Shown here: in pieces, positions 8,579-17,444 of the stretch
How the letters are laid out: the number at the start of each line of letters is the position of its first letter
Position numbering within the stretch: position 1 is the stretch's first letter
Assembly (NCBI GenBank): GCA_018815325.1
Contig: JAHIYE010000001.1
Span: 62,001-126,000, forward strand
Origin: Gammaproteobacteria bacterium
Lineage (GTDB): Bacteria > Pseudomonadota > Gammaproteobacteria > Burkholderiales > Burkholderiaceae_C
Reading direction: 5' to 3'
DNA: 64,000 nt
Position numbers and translations under genes: made by a program
The notes under the pieces: model-generated
The model's input: only the letters and a program-made list of their open reading frames with translations
What the model was told of the DNA's origin: nothing
Database searches by the model: none

Positions 8579-10006
8579 ATGAACGCCCCTGCCCACGCCA
8601 CCCACTTGCTGCCTGACATTCACCAGCGCGAAGTGCCACAAGGGCTGATTGACAGGCTCAAGGCCCGCTTCGCCGAACGCTGCTCCACCGCCTTGGTGGT
8701 GCGCGAGCAGCACGGTCGCGACGAATCGGCCTACACCACAGTGCCTCCGCCTGCTGCCGTGGTGTTTGCCGAGAGTACGGCCGATGTGCGCGATGTAGTC
8801 CAGCTGGCCAGCGAATACAGCGTGCCGGTGATTCCGTTTGGCGTAGGCTCCTCGCTCGAAGGCCACCTGCTGGCGGTACAAGGTGGCATCAGCCTGGATG
8901 TGAGCCGCATGAACAAGGTGCTGGCCATCAACGCGGAAGACCTCACCGTCACCGTACAGCCAGGCGTTACCCGCAAGCAGCTCAACGACGAGATCAAGAG
9001 CACCGGCCTGTTCTTCCCGATCGACCCGGGTGCCGACGCCAGTATTGGCGGCATGTGCGCCACACGCGCCAGCGGCACCAACGCCGTGCGCTACGGCACC
9101 ATGCGCGAAAACGTGCTGGCCCTGGAAGTGGTCACGGCCAACGGCGAAGTCATCCGCACCGGCACCCGCGCCAAGAAATCCGCCGCGGGGTATGACCTGA
9201 CGCGTCTCATGGTGGGCAGCGAGGGCACGCTCGGCGTCATGACCGAGATCACGCTCCGGATTTACCCGCTGCCCGAGGCCATTTCAGCCGCGATCTGCTC
9301 GTTCCCGAACATCGAGGCCGCAGTGCGCAGCACCATCCAGATCATCCAGATGGGCATCCCGATTGCGCGCGTGGAGCTGCTCGACGGCAACACCGTGCGC
9401 ATGGTCAATGCCTATGCCAAACTTGGCCTGCGCGAAGAGCCGCTGCTGCTGATGGAGTTCCACGGCTCGCCTGCGGGTGTGAAAGAACAGGCGGAGACCG
9501 TGCAGGAAATCGCCAGCGAATTCGGCGGCAATGCATTTGAATGGGCCACCACACCCGAGGAGCGTACGCGCCTGTGGACCGCACGGCACAACGCCTACTT
9601 TGCCGCGATCCAGAGCAAGCCCGGTTGCCGCGCCATTTCCACCGACACCTGCGTGCCCATTTCACGCCTGGCCGACTGCCTGCTTGACTCCGTGGCCGAG
9701 GCCGACGCCAGCGGCCTGCCCTATTTCCTGGTGGGCCATGTGGGCGATGGCAACTTCCACTTTGGCTACCTGCTGGACCCCGACAAACCCGAGGAGCGCG
9801 AGATCGCCGAGCAGCTCAACCACGCCCTGGTAGCGCGCGCGCTCAAACTGGAAGGCACCTGCACCGGCGAACATGGTGTGGGCCTGCACAAGATGGATTT
9901 CCTGGTGACCGAGACCGGTGCCGGCGCGGTGGACATGATGCGCACCATCAAGCGTGCGCTCGACCCGAAAAACATCATGAACCCGGGCAAGATCTTCGCG
10001 CTGTAG
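8579..10006 (+). CDS. FAD-binding oxidase, D-lactate dehydrogenase (cytochrome) type
   Basis: The 475 residues fall in the VAO/PCMH flavoprotein group related to GlcD and Dld. An FAD-binding domain occupies about residues 55-235, with VIPFGVGSSLEGH binding pyrophosphate and GGMCATRASGTNAVRYGT typical of the D-lactate dehydrogenase branch. The C-terminal cap ends with GTCTGEHGVG and DPKNIMNPGKIF. ATG 8579 follows TTGGAGA; longer in-frame starts overlap the divergent gene and lack coding features. It would oxidise a 2-hydroxy acid and pass electrons to the respiratory chain. Glycolate or 2-hydroxyglutarate are alternative substrates. Confidence 0.88.
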   Translation: MNAPAHATHLLPDIHQREVPQGLIDRLKARFAERCSTALVVREQHGRDESAYTTVPPPAAVVFAESTADVRDVVQLASEYSVPVIPFGVGSSLEGHLLAVQGGISLDVSRMNKVLAINAEDLTVTVQPGVTRKQLNDEIKSTGLFFPIDPGADASIGGMCATRASGTNAVRYGTMRENVLALEVVTANGEVIRTGTRAKKSAAGYDLTRLMVGSEGTLGVMTEITLRIYPLPEAISAAICSFPNIEAAVRSTIQIIQMGIPIARVELLDGNTVRMVNAYAKLGLREEPLLLMEFHGSPAGVKEQAETVQEIASEFGGNAFEWATTPEERTRLWTARHNAYFAAIQSKPGCRAISTDTCVPISRLADCLLDSVAEADASGLPYFLVGHVGDGNFHFGYLLDPDKPEEREIAEQLNHALVARALKLEGTCTGEHGVGLHKMDFLVTETGAGAVDMMRTIKRALDPKNIMNPGKIFAL

Positions 10007-10032
10007 TCGCCTGCCGGTATTTCATAAAGCCA

Positions 10033-10058
10033 CAAGGGCGCCTGGGGCGCCCTTGTTT
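10033..10058 (+). terminator. hairpin terminator after flavoenzyme gene
   Basis: A 10-bp stem CAAGGGCGCC/GGCGCCCTTG with a 3-nt loop is followed by a short T-rich stretch (GTTTAT). It lies between convergent genes and may serve both strands, though no long U-run is present. Confidence 0.65.
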
Positions 10059-10080
10059 ATTGCGTCGCGCTTCCGCGCAC

Positions 10081-10605
10081 TTACTTGCCCAGAATATCCG
10101 AGAGCAAATCGAAAAAGCGCTTGTAGAAAGCCTCGTCCGAAATCGTCTCCCCAGCCACCTTGACCAGCGTATCCGTGGTCTTGCTCCAGGGCATGGAGAT
10201 GCTGCCCGCACCCGGTACGCTCAGACTGGCGCCACCGGCGGTTTTCTTGAGTTCATAGGTGGTCTGCACCGCATTGACATAGGCCGTCGAGCCGCTGCTG
10301 TTGGCGTGGCAAGTGACATCCATATCGATCGTGATATTGACCTCGTCATCGGGCTGAAAGTCTTTTCTGGCTTTCACGTTCAGCGCGCTCACCTGCTCGA
10401 TGCGATAGCCCTGGCTCAACAGCGTGCGTTGGGCTGCATCGCAGACTTGCGTCTCGTCCCGCAGGAAATGCCGCTGGTACGGGCTCTCCTTGCTGAATGC
10501 CTCTTTCCGGTAAACATCGGATGTGCCGCACGCAGCAAGCAAACCCAGCAGGGCCACCGCCAAAGCCAGGCCAAGTGGCCGGCGGGCCATGGTCAGAATT
10601 TTCAT
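10081..10605 (-). CDS. DUF2242-type lipoprotein
   Basis: A 174-residue protein with a lipoprotein signal peptide (lipobox LLAAC) followed by a soluble domain containing VCDAAQRTLLSQGYRIEQ. This resembles DUF2242 lipoproteins of Comamonadaceae; the assignment is from memory. The start MKILTMARR is preferred because GGAG lies 9 bases upstream, though ATGs at 10620, 10614 and 10611 are also in frame. The function is unknown. It is probably attached to the outer membrane. Confidence 0.75.
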   Translation of the reverse strand: MKILTMARRPLGLALAVALLGLLAACGTSDVYRKEAFSKESPYQRHFLRDETQVCDAAQRTLLSQGYRIEQVSALNVKARKDFQPDDEVNITIDMDVTCHANSSGSTAYVNAVQTTYELKKTAGGASLSVPGAGSISMPWSKTTDTLVKVAGETISDEAFYKRFFDLLSDILGK

Positions 10606-10668
10606 CTCCATCATCTCCATATGGCTAGTTTGGCAGCCCTTCCCTTCGATGGCAACGACTGCCGCAGC

Positions 10669-11538
10669 TCATTTATCGGTTGCTCTGGATTCCGCAGCTT
10701 CGCTCCGCTTCTCGCGCATGACCAGGGCAATGCCGCCAAGTATCGCCAGTGACGCCAGACTCAGCCGCCAGCTCAGCGGCTCGCCCAGCATCACGATGCC
10801 ACCCAGCGCCGCGATGACAGGCACGCTCAGTTGCACGGTGGCGGCATGGGTGGCCTTCAGCGCCGGCAGCGCGGTGTACCAGATCGCATACCCCACTGCC
10901 GAAGCCAGCATCCCCGACGCCAGCGCATAGCCCACACCGGCCCAGTCCAGCCTGATGTGCTGCATCACCAGCAGCCCCAGCACAAGTGCCAGCACCGAGG
11001 CTCGCCCGAAGTTGCCTGTGGTCACCCGGATCGGGTCACCGGCGCCCTTGCCGCGCAGGGAATAGACGGCCCACGCCGCGCCGGCGCCCAGCATGAGGGC
11101 GGCAGCGGGCAAAGGCGGCGCCGACAGGCCCGGCAACAACAAGGTCACCAGCCCGCCAAAGGCCAGCAGCATGCCCAGCAGCTGGACCTGACGCAGGCGT
11201 TCCCCGCGCCACACGCCGTAGCCAATCATCGTGGTCTGTACCGCACCGAACAAGAGCAGTGCCCCGGTGCCGGTGGACAGGCTCACATAGGCATACGAAA
11301 AGCCGGCTGCGTAGGCAAACAGGGCCAGCGCCGACCACCAGTTGCCACGTCCTTGATGCTGCCCCTGGCGCATGCGCACCAGGAACCACAACACAACAGC
11401 ACCCGAGACAAGCCGCACCACCGTGAAACTGCCGGCATCAATGGATGTATGCCGCAGCGCGGCACGGCAAAGCAGGGAATTGCCGGCAAACGCGAGCATG
11501 GCCAGCGTGGTCAGTACCAACAAACGGGAGGGAGACAC
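10669..11538 (-). CDS. EamA/DMT-family transporter
   Basis: A 289-residue integral membrane protein with ten predicted helices arranged as two EamA repeats, the usual drug/metabolite exporter layout. It starts with FAGNSLLCRAALRH and FTVVRLVSGAVVLW, which resemble the conserved first and second helices. The second repeat contains SVPVIAALGGIVMLGEPLSWR. The export substrate cannot be predicted; amino acids or small metabolites are common. It lies between the lipoprotein and the HD-GYP regulator on the same strand. Confidence 0.85.
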   Translation of the reverse strand: MSPSRLLVLTTLAMLAFAGNSLLCRAALRHTSIDAGSFTVVRLVSGAVVLWFLVRMRQGQHQGRGNWWSALALFAYAAGFSYAYVSLSTGTGALLLFGAVQTTMIGYGVWRGERLRQVQLLGMLLAFGGLVTLLLPGLSAPPLPAAALMLGAGAAWAVYSLRGKGAGDPIRVTTGNFGRASVLALVLGLLVMQHIRLDWAGVGYALASGMLASAVGYAIWYTALPALKATHAATVQLSVPVIAALGGIVMLGEPLSWRLSLASLAILGGIALVMREKRSEAAESRATDK

Positions 11539-11583
11539 CGGTTCGACCTTGTGATTTGGGCGCGTTTGCAGCTTGCTTGGCGC

Positions 11584-12738
11584 TCAGGCCTCTTCCGCAA
11601 TGGCATAGGCCATGTACTTCATCTTGCGCTGCAGGTCTTCGGGCGTGTCGGCAAAGCGCTTGGCAATGGCCTCGATGGTCTGCTCGATTTCGACAAACGC
11701 ATCGGCCATGTCGGGGTCAAGATGGCTTCCTCGCGCCTCGAACACCTTGCGCACAGCGTCCTTGTGCGGCAGGCCTGCCGTATAGATGCGCGGGCTGATG
11801 CAGTCATCGTAGACATCGGCCACGGCCATCAGGCGTGCGGCCAGCGGAATCCTGTCCCCTGCCAGGCCCTCTGGGTAGCCACTGCCATCCCATTTCTCCT
11901 GGTGTGACAGCGCGATCTGCTTGGCCACGCTGAAGAACTCGACCTGCAGCCCCAGCGATTGCTCGGCCTGCTCGATCGCATCGCGACCCAGCGTGGTGTG
12001 GGTCTGCATGATCGCCTCCTCTTGCGGCGTGAGGTTGCCAGGCTTGAGCAGGATGCGCTCGGGGATGCCGACCTTGCCGATGTCGTGCAGCGGCGCGGAC
12101 TTGAAGATCACCTGGATCGTCTGGTCCGTCAGCTGCTCGGCAAACCCCGGATGGCTCTTGAGGTGTTCCGCCAATGCCTTGACATAGTGCTGGGTTCGCA
12201 GAATATGCTTGCTCGTGTCGCAATCCCGCATCTCGGCCAGCGTGGCCATGGCCATGATGGCCACGTCCTGAACCGCCTGGATCTCGCGGGTACGCCGGGC
12301 CACCTGCAACTCGAGGTGCTCGTTCTTGTCACGCAAAAAGTCTGCGCTGGCCTTGACGATCAGCTGCGTCTTGACCCGGGCCAGCACGATCTTGGAGCTG
12401 ATGGGTTTGCTGATGTAGTCCACCGCCCCCATCTCCAGCCCTTTTTGCTCATCCCACATATCCGCCTTGGCGGTGAGAAAGATGATGGGGATGTCCTGGG
12501 TGAGCCGGTCGGCCTTGAGTCGCTTGCACACCTCGTAGCCATCGAGGTCGGGCATCAGGATGTCCAGCAGAATCAGGTCCGGCTGCTTGTCCCGCGCCAC
12601 TTGCATTCCCTGCTCGCCGTTGCTGGCCAGCAACACGTGGTACCTGCTCTTGAGCAACGCGTGCATCAGGTTCAGGTTGCCGGGGGTGTCATCCACCACC
12701 AGCAAGGTCGCCTTGTCTTGTTCCTGCTCGGTCTGCAT
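11584..12738 (-). CDS. response regulator with HD-GYP phosphodiesterase domain
   Basis: A 384-residue cytoplasmic protein. The receiver domain occupies about residues 10-130, with the acidic pocket VVDD, phospho-acceptor aspartate in LILLDILMPDLDG and a conserved lysine in FLTAKAD. The HD-GYP domain follows, with HDIGKVGIP, HTTLGRDAI and HQEKWDGSGYP, the signature of cyclic-di-GMP phosphodiesterases. ATG 12738 follows AGGAG; the upstream extension is non-coding. It probably lowers cyclic-di-GMP when phosphorylated. No partner kinase is adjacent. It is the last gene of the rightward par block. Confidence 0.93.
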   Translation of the reverse strand: MQTEQEQDKATLLVVDDTPGNLNLMHALLKSRYHVLLASNGEQGMQVARDKQPDLILLDILMPDLDGYEVCKRLKADRLTQDIPIIFLTAKADMWDEQKGLEMGAVDYISKPISSKIVLARVKTQLIVKASADFLRDKNEHLELQVARRTREIQAVQDVAIMAMATLAEMRDCDTSKHILRTQHYVKALAEHLKSHPGFAEQLTDQTIQVIFKSAPLHDIGKVGIPERILLKPGNLTPQEEAIMQTHTTLGRDAIEQAEQSLGLQVEFFSVAKQIALSHQEKWDGSGYPEGLAGDRIPLAARLMAVADVYDDCISPRIYTAGLPHKDAVRKVFEARGSHLDPDMADAFVEIEQTIEAIAKRFADTPEDLQRKMKYMAYAIAEEA

Positions 12739-12761
12739 GCCTGGATCTCCTGTGCGGAAAA

Positions 12762-13547
12762 TCATATTACCGCGTCCGGGGCTTTCTGGTGAACGAAAGG
12801 CGACTGGTAAAGCCAGAGCGGGCGACCGTCCGGCGTCTGGAGCACTGCCTGCGGCACGAGCTCGGCCGCCTCGAACTCCAGGCTCACGAGCCAGGCCCCC
12901 GGCGCCAGCTCGGCGCCGGCTTTTTCCACCGCACGGGGCATGCTCTCGGGCCGCTGGAACATGTAGACCATGCTGTAGGGGCGCCAATCTTCACGCCAGA
13001 TGTCGCCATGCCGCACCCTGGCCCAGGAGCAGCTCAGGGCACAGGCCGCGCGCAAGGGCCAACTCCATTCCAGCCCATGCAAGCGGGCCTGGGGATAGGT
13101 CTGGCGCAAGGCCCGCAGACCATGGCCCAGGCCGCAGCCCGCATCCAGCACCAGGGCGCCCAGTGGCAAAGGGGCGTGCTTGTGCAGTTCAAGCAGCGCA
13201 TTGTCAGGCGTGGGAAACAGCGGCGCATCGCGCCAGGCGTTGAGCGGGTAGATCAGCAGCAGCAGCAGCAAGGGCAGCAGCCAGGCCCATGCGGGCACGG
13301 CCGCCACACCGGACAAAGCCAGCGACAGGGGAAACCCGGCGCCTATCATCACGCGGCGCCACCAGCTGGCGCCCAGCAGGCTCAGCGCCACCCCCAGTGC
13401 ACATGTCACCAGCAGCGCTGTCATGGCACCCACGCCGAATTGCCAGAGCGCCACGAACAGCAGCCAGCAGAGTGCCCAGGCCAGCATGGCCGGTAGCGGC
13501 CAGCGCCATTGCGCGATACGACTCAGTGGTGAAGACAATGAAGTCAT
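12762..13547 (-). CDS. membrane-anchored class I SAM-dependent methyltransferase
   Basis: A 261-residue protein. The first 100 or so residues form three to four hydrophobic helices, then a soluble domain begins with the SAM-binding motif VLDAGCGLGHGL, followed by an acidic strand-end residue in LHGLEWSW. The membrane-plus-methyltransferase layout is unusual for small methyltransferases. The substrate is unknown. The gene starts 13 bp after parB ends, so it is probably co-transcribed with parAB. Confidence 0.75.
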   Translation of the reverse strand: MTSLSSPLSRIAQWRWPLPAMLAWALCWLLFVALWQFGVGAMTALLVTCALGVALSLLGASWWRRVMIGAGFPLSLALSGVAAVPAWAWLLPLLLLLLIYPLNAWRDAPLFPTPDNALLELHKHAPLPLGALVLDAGCGLGHGLRALRQTYPQARLHGLEWSWPLRAACALSCSWARVRHGDIWREDWRPYSMVYMFQRPESMPRAVEKAGAELAPGAWLVSLEFEAAELVPQAVLQTPDGRPLWLYQSPFVHQKAPDAVI

Positions 13548-13559
13548 GGGTCTTGGGGC

Positions 13560-14564
13560 CTAACCGCGCGTGGCGGCACGGGTGAGTTTCTCGAGCAGGC
13601 CATTGAGCTCGTCGAGCGAGCCGAACTGGATGGCCAGCTCACCCATCTCCTCCATGCGGCCGGCGCGTTTGACGCGTTTTTTCACACGCACCTCGACCTC
13701 GGCAGTGAGCAGATCGGACAGCTCCTCCTCCACCCGACGCAGATCGCGTGACTTTTCCTTTTTGGGTTTGGAGGCCGTCAGGTTGAACTCGGCACTGAGT
13801 TTCTTGACCAGATTTTCGGTTTCCCGGACCGACATTTTTTTGGCGGCAATCTGGTTGGCCGCCGTGATCTGGGTCGCCCGGTCCAGCGCCAGCAAGGCGC
13901 GCGCATGGCCCATATCGAGGTCGCCCGCCATCAGCATGGTCTGCACCGGGTCTGCCAGATTCAGCAGGCGCAGCAGGTTGCTCGCGGCACTGCGCGAACG
14001 GCCTACGGCTTGTGCTGCCTGCTCGTGAGTAAGTCCAAACTCTTTGATAAGGCGTTGAAGACCCTGGGCTTCCTCCAGGGGGTTGAGGTCTTCGCGCTGG
14101 ATGTTCTCGATCAGCGCCATGGCCGCAGCGGCCTCGTCGGGCACGTCGCGCACCAGCACGGGCACGCTGTCCAGGCCAGCCAGCCTGGCAGCGCGGAAGC
14201 GTCGCTCACCGGCAATGATTTCGTAGACCGCACGCTCCGGGGCGTCATGGGCGCCACCCGATGGCTCCGAGGTGGCCGAGGCCTGACGGCGGCGTTGACC
14301 CTCGGCATCGCTGAGGCGGCGAACCAGAATGGGCTGCATGATGCCTTGCACCTTGATGGACTCGGCAAGCTCGTACAAGGCGCCCTCGTCCATGCGGGTG
14401 CGCGGCTGGTAGGTGCCCGGCACCATGTCGGTCAGCAGCAGGGAGGCCGGCAAGCCGGGGTTGGCGGTGTTGTTCTCGCCGCCCTCCTGTGCCGATTCGT
14501 TGACTTTGGGGCCAAGCAGGGCTTCGAGTCCGCGGCCCAGGCCTTTGGGTTTTTTGGTAACCAT
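13560..14564 (-). CDS. parB: chromosome partitioning protein ParB
   Basis: A 334-residue CTP-dependent DNA clamp that loads at parS. Order: an N-terminal KKPKGLGRGLEALLG peptide (the ParA-contacting type), the ParB/Srx nucleotide domain with YEIIAGERRFRAARLAG, the helix-turn-helix LTHEQAAQAVGRSRSAASNL, and a C-terminal dimer domain. An extra segment of roughly 20 residues (about 105-128, rich in R, S, G and A) interrupts the nucleotide domain before the GERR motif. It follows parA and a small hydrolase gene. Candidate parS sites lie at 16846, 17777 and 17966. Confidence 0.96.
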   Translation of the reverse strand: MVTKKPKGLGRGLEALLGPKVNESAQEGGENNTANPGLPASLLLTDMVPGTYQPRTRMDEGALYELAESIKVQGIMQPILVRRLSDAEGQRRRQASATSEPSGGAHDAPERAVYEIIAGERRFRAARLAGLDSVPVLVRDVPDEAAAAMALIENIQREDLNPLEEAQGLQRLIKEFGLTHEQAAQAVGRSRSAASNLLRLLNLADPVQTMLMAGDLDMGHARALLALDRATQITAANQIAAKKMSVRETENLVKKLSAEFNLTASKPKKEKSRDLRRVEEELSDLLTAEVEVRVKKRVKRAGRMEEMGELAIQFGSLDELNGLLEKLTRAATRG

Positions 14565-14584
14565 TTATTCCTCTTTCACTAAAT

Positions 14585-15154
14585 TCATTCGGCGTGCTTG
14601 CCCAGCCCCAGCACCGCCAGGGGCGCCAGTTGCTGCAGCAAGCCGAGCCCTTGGGGCCAGTCGCCCAGCCCCGCGTCAGCGTTGATGTGACCGGCCTCGC
14701 CCAGGTCCACCAGCGCCGCCCCCCAGGCTTTGGCAAACTCGCTGGCCCGCTCAAAACGGCAATACGGGTCGTTGCGGCTGGCCACCAGCAGACTGCTGAA
14801 GGGCAGCGTCTGCCGCACGATAGGTGCCCAGCTGGGCAGCAGGTTGCGCATCTCCTCGCGCTCCACATCACCGGGCGCCACCAGCAGGGCGGCCTGCACC
14901 CGCTGCGCGTTTTTCGTATGTGCCGCCCAGGCCGCCACCTGGATGCAACCCAGGCTGTGCGCCACCAGCACGGCCGGCCCCTCGCATCGCAATACCGCCT
15001 CTTCGAGCTGCATCAGCCAGTCGCCGCGCAAGGGCCGCGCCCAGTCATGCTGCTGCACGCGCTGGTAGCCCCGTGCCGTTTCCCAGCGGCTTTGCCAGTG
15101 TGCGGGGCCTGAGTTCTGCCAGCCAGGCAAAAGCAACACGTCGGATGGTTTCAT
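14585..15154 (-). CDS. RBBP9/YdeN-family alpha/beta hydrolase
   Basis: A 189-residue small serine hydrolase. It begins VLLLPGWQNSGPAHW, the hallmark of the RBBP9/YdeN family, and has a nucleophile elbow VAHSLGC, an acid in ASRNDPYC and the histidine in GEAGHINADAG. The size is normal. It sits between parA and parB, separated from parB by 20 bp. The gap to parA is filled by a dispersed repeat that begins at the first base upstream of this start codon. Its physiological role is unknown. Confidence 0.88.
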   Translation of the reverse strand: MKPSDVLLLPGWQNSGPAHWQSRWETARGYQRVQQHDWARPLRGDWLMQLEEAVLRCEGPAVLVAHSLGCIQVAAWAAHTKNAQRVQAALLVAPGDVEREEMRNLLPSWAPIVRQTLPFSSLLVASRNDPYCRFERASEFAKAWGAALVDLGEAGHINADAGLGDWPQGLGLLQQLAPLAVLGLGKHAE

Positions 15155-15210
15155 GCTATGTTTTTAATAGCTGATTACGTATTACTGACGAGGGCTACAG
15201 GCATATTTGT
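15155..15210 (+). repeat. dispersed intergenic repeat, copy B
   Basis: GCTAT (15155-15159), 7 bases, ATAGCTG, a 14-16-base segment, then GAGGGCTACAGGC. It occupies essentially the whole gap between parA and the hydrolase gene, directly abutting the hydrolase start codon and parA stop codon. Confidence 0.65.
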
Positions 15211-15998
15211 CACTTCATTTGCCTGATCCGCTCGACCATCTCCTCGGCAAACGCGACAAAGGCTTGCGCCCCCTTGGAGGCCGGGTCGAACACCACGCCG
15301 GGCAAGCCATAGCTGGGCGCTTCCGCAAGCCGCACATTGCGCGGGATCACCGTGTTGAACACCTTCTCACTGAAATGCGCCTTGAGCTGGTCGCTGACCT
15401 GCTGCTGCAGCGTAATACGCGGATCAAACATCACCCGCAGCAGACCGATGATCTGCAAGTCCTTGTTCAGATTGGCATGCACCTGCTTGATGGTGTTGAC
15501 CAGGTCGGTCAACCCTTCAAGCGCAAAGTATTCGCACTGCATGGGCACGATCACGCCATGCGCGCAGCACAAGCCGTTGAGCGTGAGCATGGACAGCGAC
15601 GGCGGACAGTCGATCAGCACGAAATCGTAGTCGGCATCGACGGCCGCCAATGCCAGCTTGAGCCGCTTTTCGCGACGTTCCACTTCGACCAGCTCCACCT
15701 CGGCGCCAGCGAGTTCCCGGTTGGCACCGAGAATGTCATAGCCGCAGCCTCCCTCCTTCAGGCGCTCGCTCTGAATCCGGGCCTCCGCGACGGAGGCCGA
15801 CTCCAGCAGCACGTCGTAGACCGTGAGCTCCAGCTTGCGCTTGTCCACACCCGAACCCATGGTGGCATTGCCCTGCGGGTCCAGGTCAACCATCAGCACG
15901 CGTTGCCCCACCTTGGCCAGGCCGGCGGCCAGGTTCACGGTGGTGGTGGTTTTGCCGACGCCGCCCTTTTGGTTGGCAACGCAGAAAATTTTGGCCAT
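15210..15998 (-). CDS. parA: chromosome partitioning ATPase ParA (Soj)
   Basis: A 262-residue Walker-type ATPase that positions ParB-parS complexes along the nucleoid. It opens with the deviant Walker A KGGVGKTTTTVNLAAGLA, has a switch I/Walker A' segment DLDPQGNATMGSG and a Walker B strand VLIDCPPSLS. It lacks the N-terminal DNA-binding domain of plasmid type Ia ParAs, so it is a chromosomal type. The order rsmG-lysE-parA-hydrolase-parB is typical for Comamonadaceae. Confidence 0.96.
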   Translation of the reverse strand: MAKIFCVANQKGGVGKTTTTVNLAAGLAKVGQRVLMVDLDPQGNATMGSGVDKRKLELTVYDVLLESASVAEARIQSERLKEGGCGYDILGANRELAGAEVELVEVERREKRLKLALAAVDADYDFVLIDCPPSLSMLTLNGLCCAHGVIVPMQCEYFALEGLTDLVNTIKQVHANLNKDLQIIGLLRVMFDPRITLQQQVSDQLKAHFSEKVFNTVIPRNVRLAEAPSYGLPGVVFDPASKGAQAFVAFAEEMVERIRQMK

Positions 15999-16046
15999 GG
16001 ATTGCTTTCAGGGATGTACGAGTGAGGGTCTCTGCCGAATGCCGGC

Positions 16047-16661
16047 CTAGCGGGAAAGAGCAAGTTTGATACCGAAGCCGATCAGGAAGAGGCCGGCCAC
16101 TTTTTCCAGACCGCGGGATAGCACGGGATTGGCGCGCAGCCGCACGGCAAAAAAGTGCGTCAGCAAAACGACCGTCAGTCCATAGAGAAAGGCCAGCCCG
16201 GCAATCGTCAGCGCCATGAACCCAAACGTGATGAGCCCCTGGTGATGCACCGGATCCACGAACAGGGGGAAAAACGCCATGTAGAACACGATCGCCTTGG
16301 GGTTGAGCAGGGTGATCATCATCGCCTGCCGCAGATAGTGGTGCGGCTTGATGTGCAGAATCGGCGCATCGCCCGGTTTGGCCAGCAGCATCCTGGCACC
16401 CAGCCAGGCGAGGTAGAGCGCACCCAGCCACTGCACCGCATGAAAAGCGGCGGGGTAGGCTGCCAGCAACGCGGCCACGCCGGCCACCGCCATCCACATC
16501 AGGCACTGGTCGCCCAGGATCACCCCCAGGGTTGCGGCCAAGCCGCCACGCACGCCGCCCTTGCTGGTGGAGGTGATCAGCGCCAGATTTCCCGGTCCGG
16601 GAATCAGCAGAAAAACAATGATTGCGATGACAAAGGCACCGTAGTCAGCTACGCCAAACAT
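16047..16661 (-). CDS. LysE/RhtB-family exporter
   Basis: A 204-residue membrane protein with six hydrophobic segments. Its N-terminus FLLIPGPGNLALITSTSKGG carries the PGP motif and the following polar stretch conserved in LysE/RhtB amino-acid exporters. The second half contains NPKAIVFYMAFFPLFVDP, also typical of the family. Amino acids or homoserine-type metabolites are likely substrates. It lies between rsmG and parA with gaps of 120 and 48 bp. Confidence 0.9.
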   Translation of the reverse strand: MFGVADYGAFVIAIIVFLLIPGPGNLALITSTSKGGVRGGLAATLGVILGDQCLMWMAVAGVAALLAAYPAAFHAVQWLGALYLAWLGARMLLAKPGDAPILHIKPHHYLRQAMMITLLNPKAIVFYMAFFPLFVDPVHHQGLITFGFMALTIAGLAFLYGLTVVLLTHFFAVRLRANPVLSRGLEKVAGLFLIGFGIKLALSR

Positions 16662-16781
16662 GGAGGGGTTTTCTCGGAATTCGAAGCCCTGAGTTTACGT
16701 CACGGCCACCCGGGATTTTGACGCCGCATTTCGCAGGCCCTGACGCATCCGCACCCAGCCCAGGCGACACGGCGCCCGGTC

Positions 16782-17444
16782 CTAGTCAGCTACCTTGCGC
16801 ATCCAGATGATGCAGCGCTCCGCGTCCAGCCCGGGTACCTGCAGCTGTTCCACGTGAAACACTTCCACATTTACCGGAAGCTGTGCCCGCTCCTCATCGG
16901 GGGCCTTGCCCTTCATGGCCAGCCAGATGCCGGTTGGCGCGAGCGCGTCACGCGACCAGTTCACGAAGTCGGCCAGCGAGGCAAAGGCTCTCGAGCTCAC
17001 CACATCAAAGCCATCCGTCAAGGACTCTACCCGGGCATGCAGGCCGCGCAGGTTGGGCAACTTGAGCGACACCGCCACTTGCTGCACAAAGGCCGCCTTC
17101 TTGGCCACGGTATCGACACAGCTCACCGCGATGTCCGGACAGCAAATGGCAATCACCACCCCCGGCAGGCCGGCGCCAGATCCGACATCCAGCAACTTGA
17201 ACGTTGCCTGCCCTGCCCTGCAGGTTTGGAGTTGCCGGCGCAAGGGCGCAATCACGGCCAGGCTGTCGAGCACATGGTGGGTCAGCATCTCGGCCGGGTC
17301 ACGCAGCGCGGTCAGGTTGTAGACCTTGTTCCATTTCTGGATCAAGGCCATGTAACGCAGCAACTGCTCAACCTGGCTATCGATGAGCGTCAAGCCCAGG
17401 GCCCGAATGCCCTCTTTCAGCACAACCTCCAGCGGCACACTCAT
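16782..17444 (-). CDS. rsmG: 16S rRNA (guanine-527-N7)-methyltransferase RsmG (GidB)
   Basis: A 220-residue SAM-dependent enzyme that methylates G527 of 16S rRNA. It carries [21 protein letters not shown], invariant in RsmG, and the SAM motif [16 protein letters not shown]. The ATG overlaps the mnmG stop by 4 bp, indicating translational coupling. A near-consensus parS site lies inside its 3' part (16846-16861). Confidence 0.95.
   Translation of the reverse strand: MSVPLEVVLKEGIRALGLTLIDSQVEQLLRYMALIQKWNKVYNLTALRDPAEMLTHHVLDSLAVIAPLRRQLQTCRAGQATFKLLDVGSGAGLPGVVIAICCPDIAVSCVDTVAKKAAFVQQVAVSLKLPNLRGLHARVESLTDGFDVVSSRAFASLADFVNWSRDALAPTGIWLAMKGKAPDEERAQLPVNVEVFHVEQLQVPGLDAERCIIWMRKVAD
16846..16861. 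promoter_or_regulatory. parS-like site 1, inside rsmG
   Basis: TGTTCCACGTGAAACA matches the bacterial parS consensus TGTTTCACGTGAAACA at 15 of 16 positions. It is the predicted ParB loading site, lying within the rsmG coding sequence. Confidence 0.8.
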
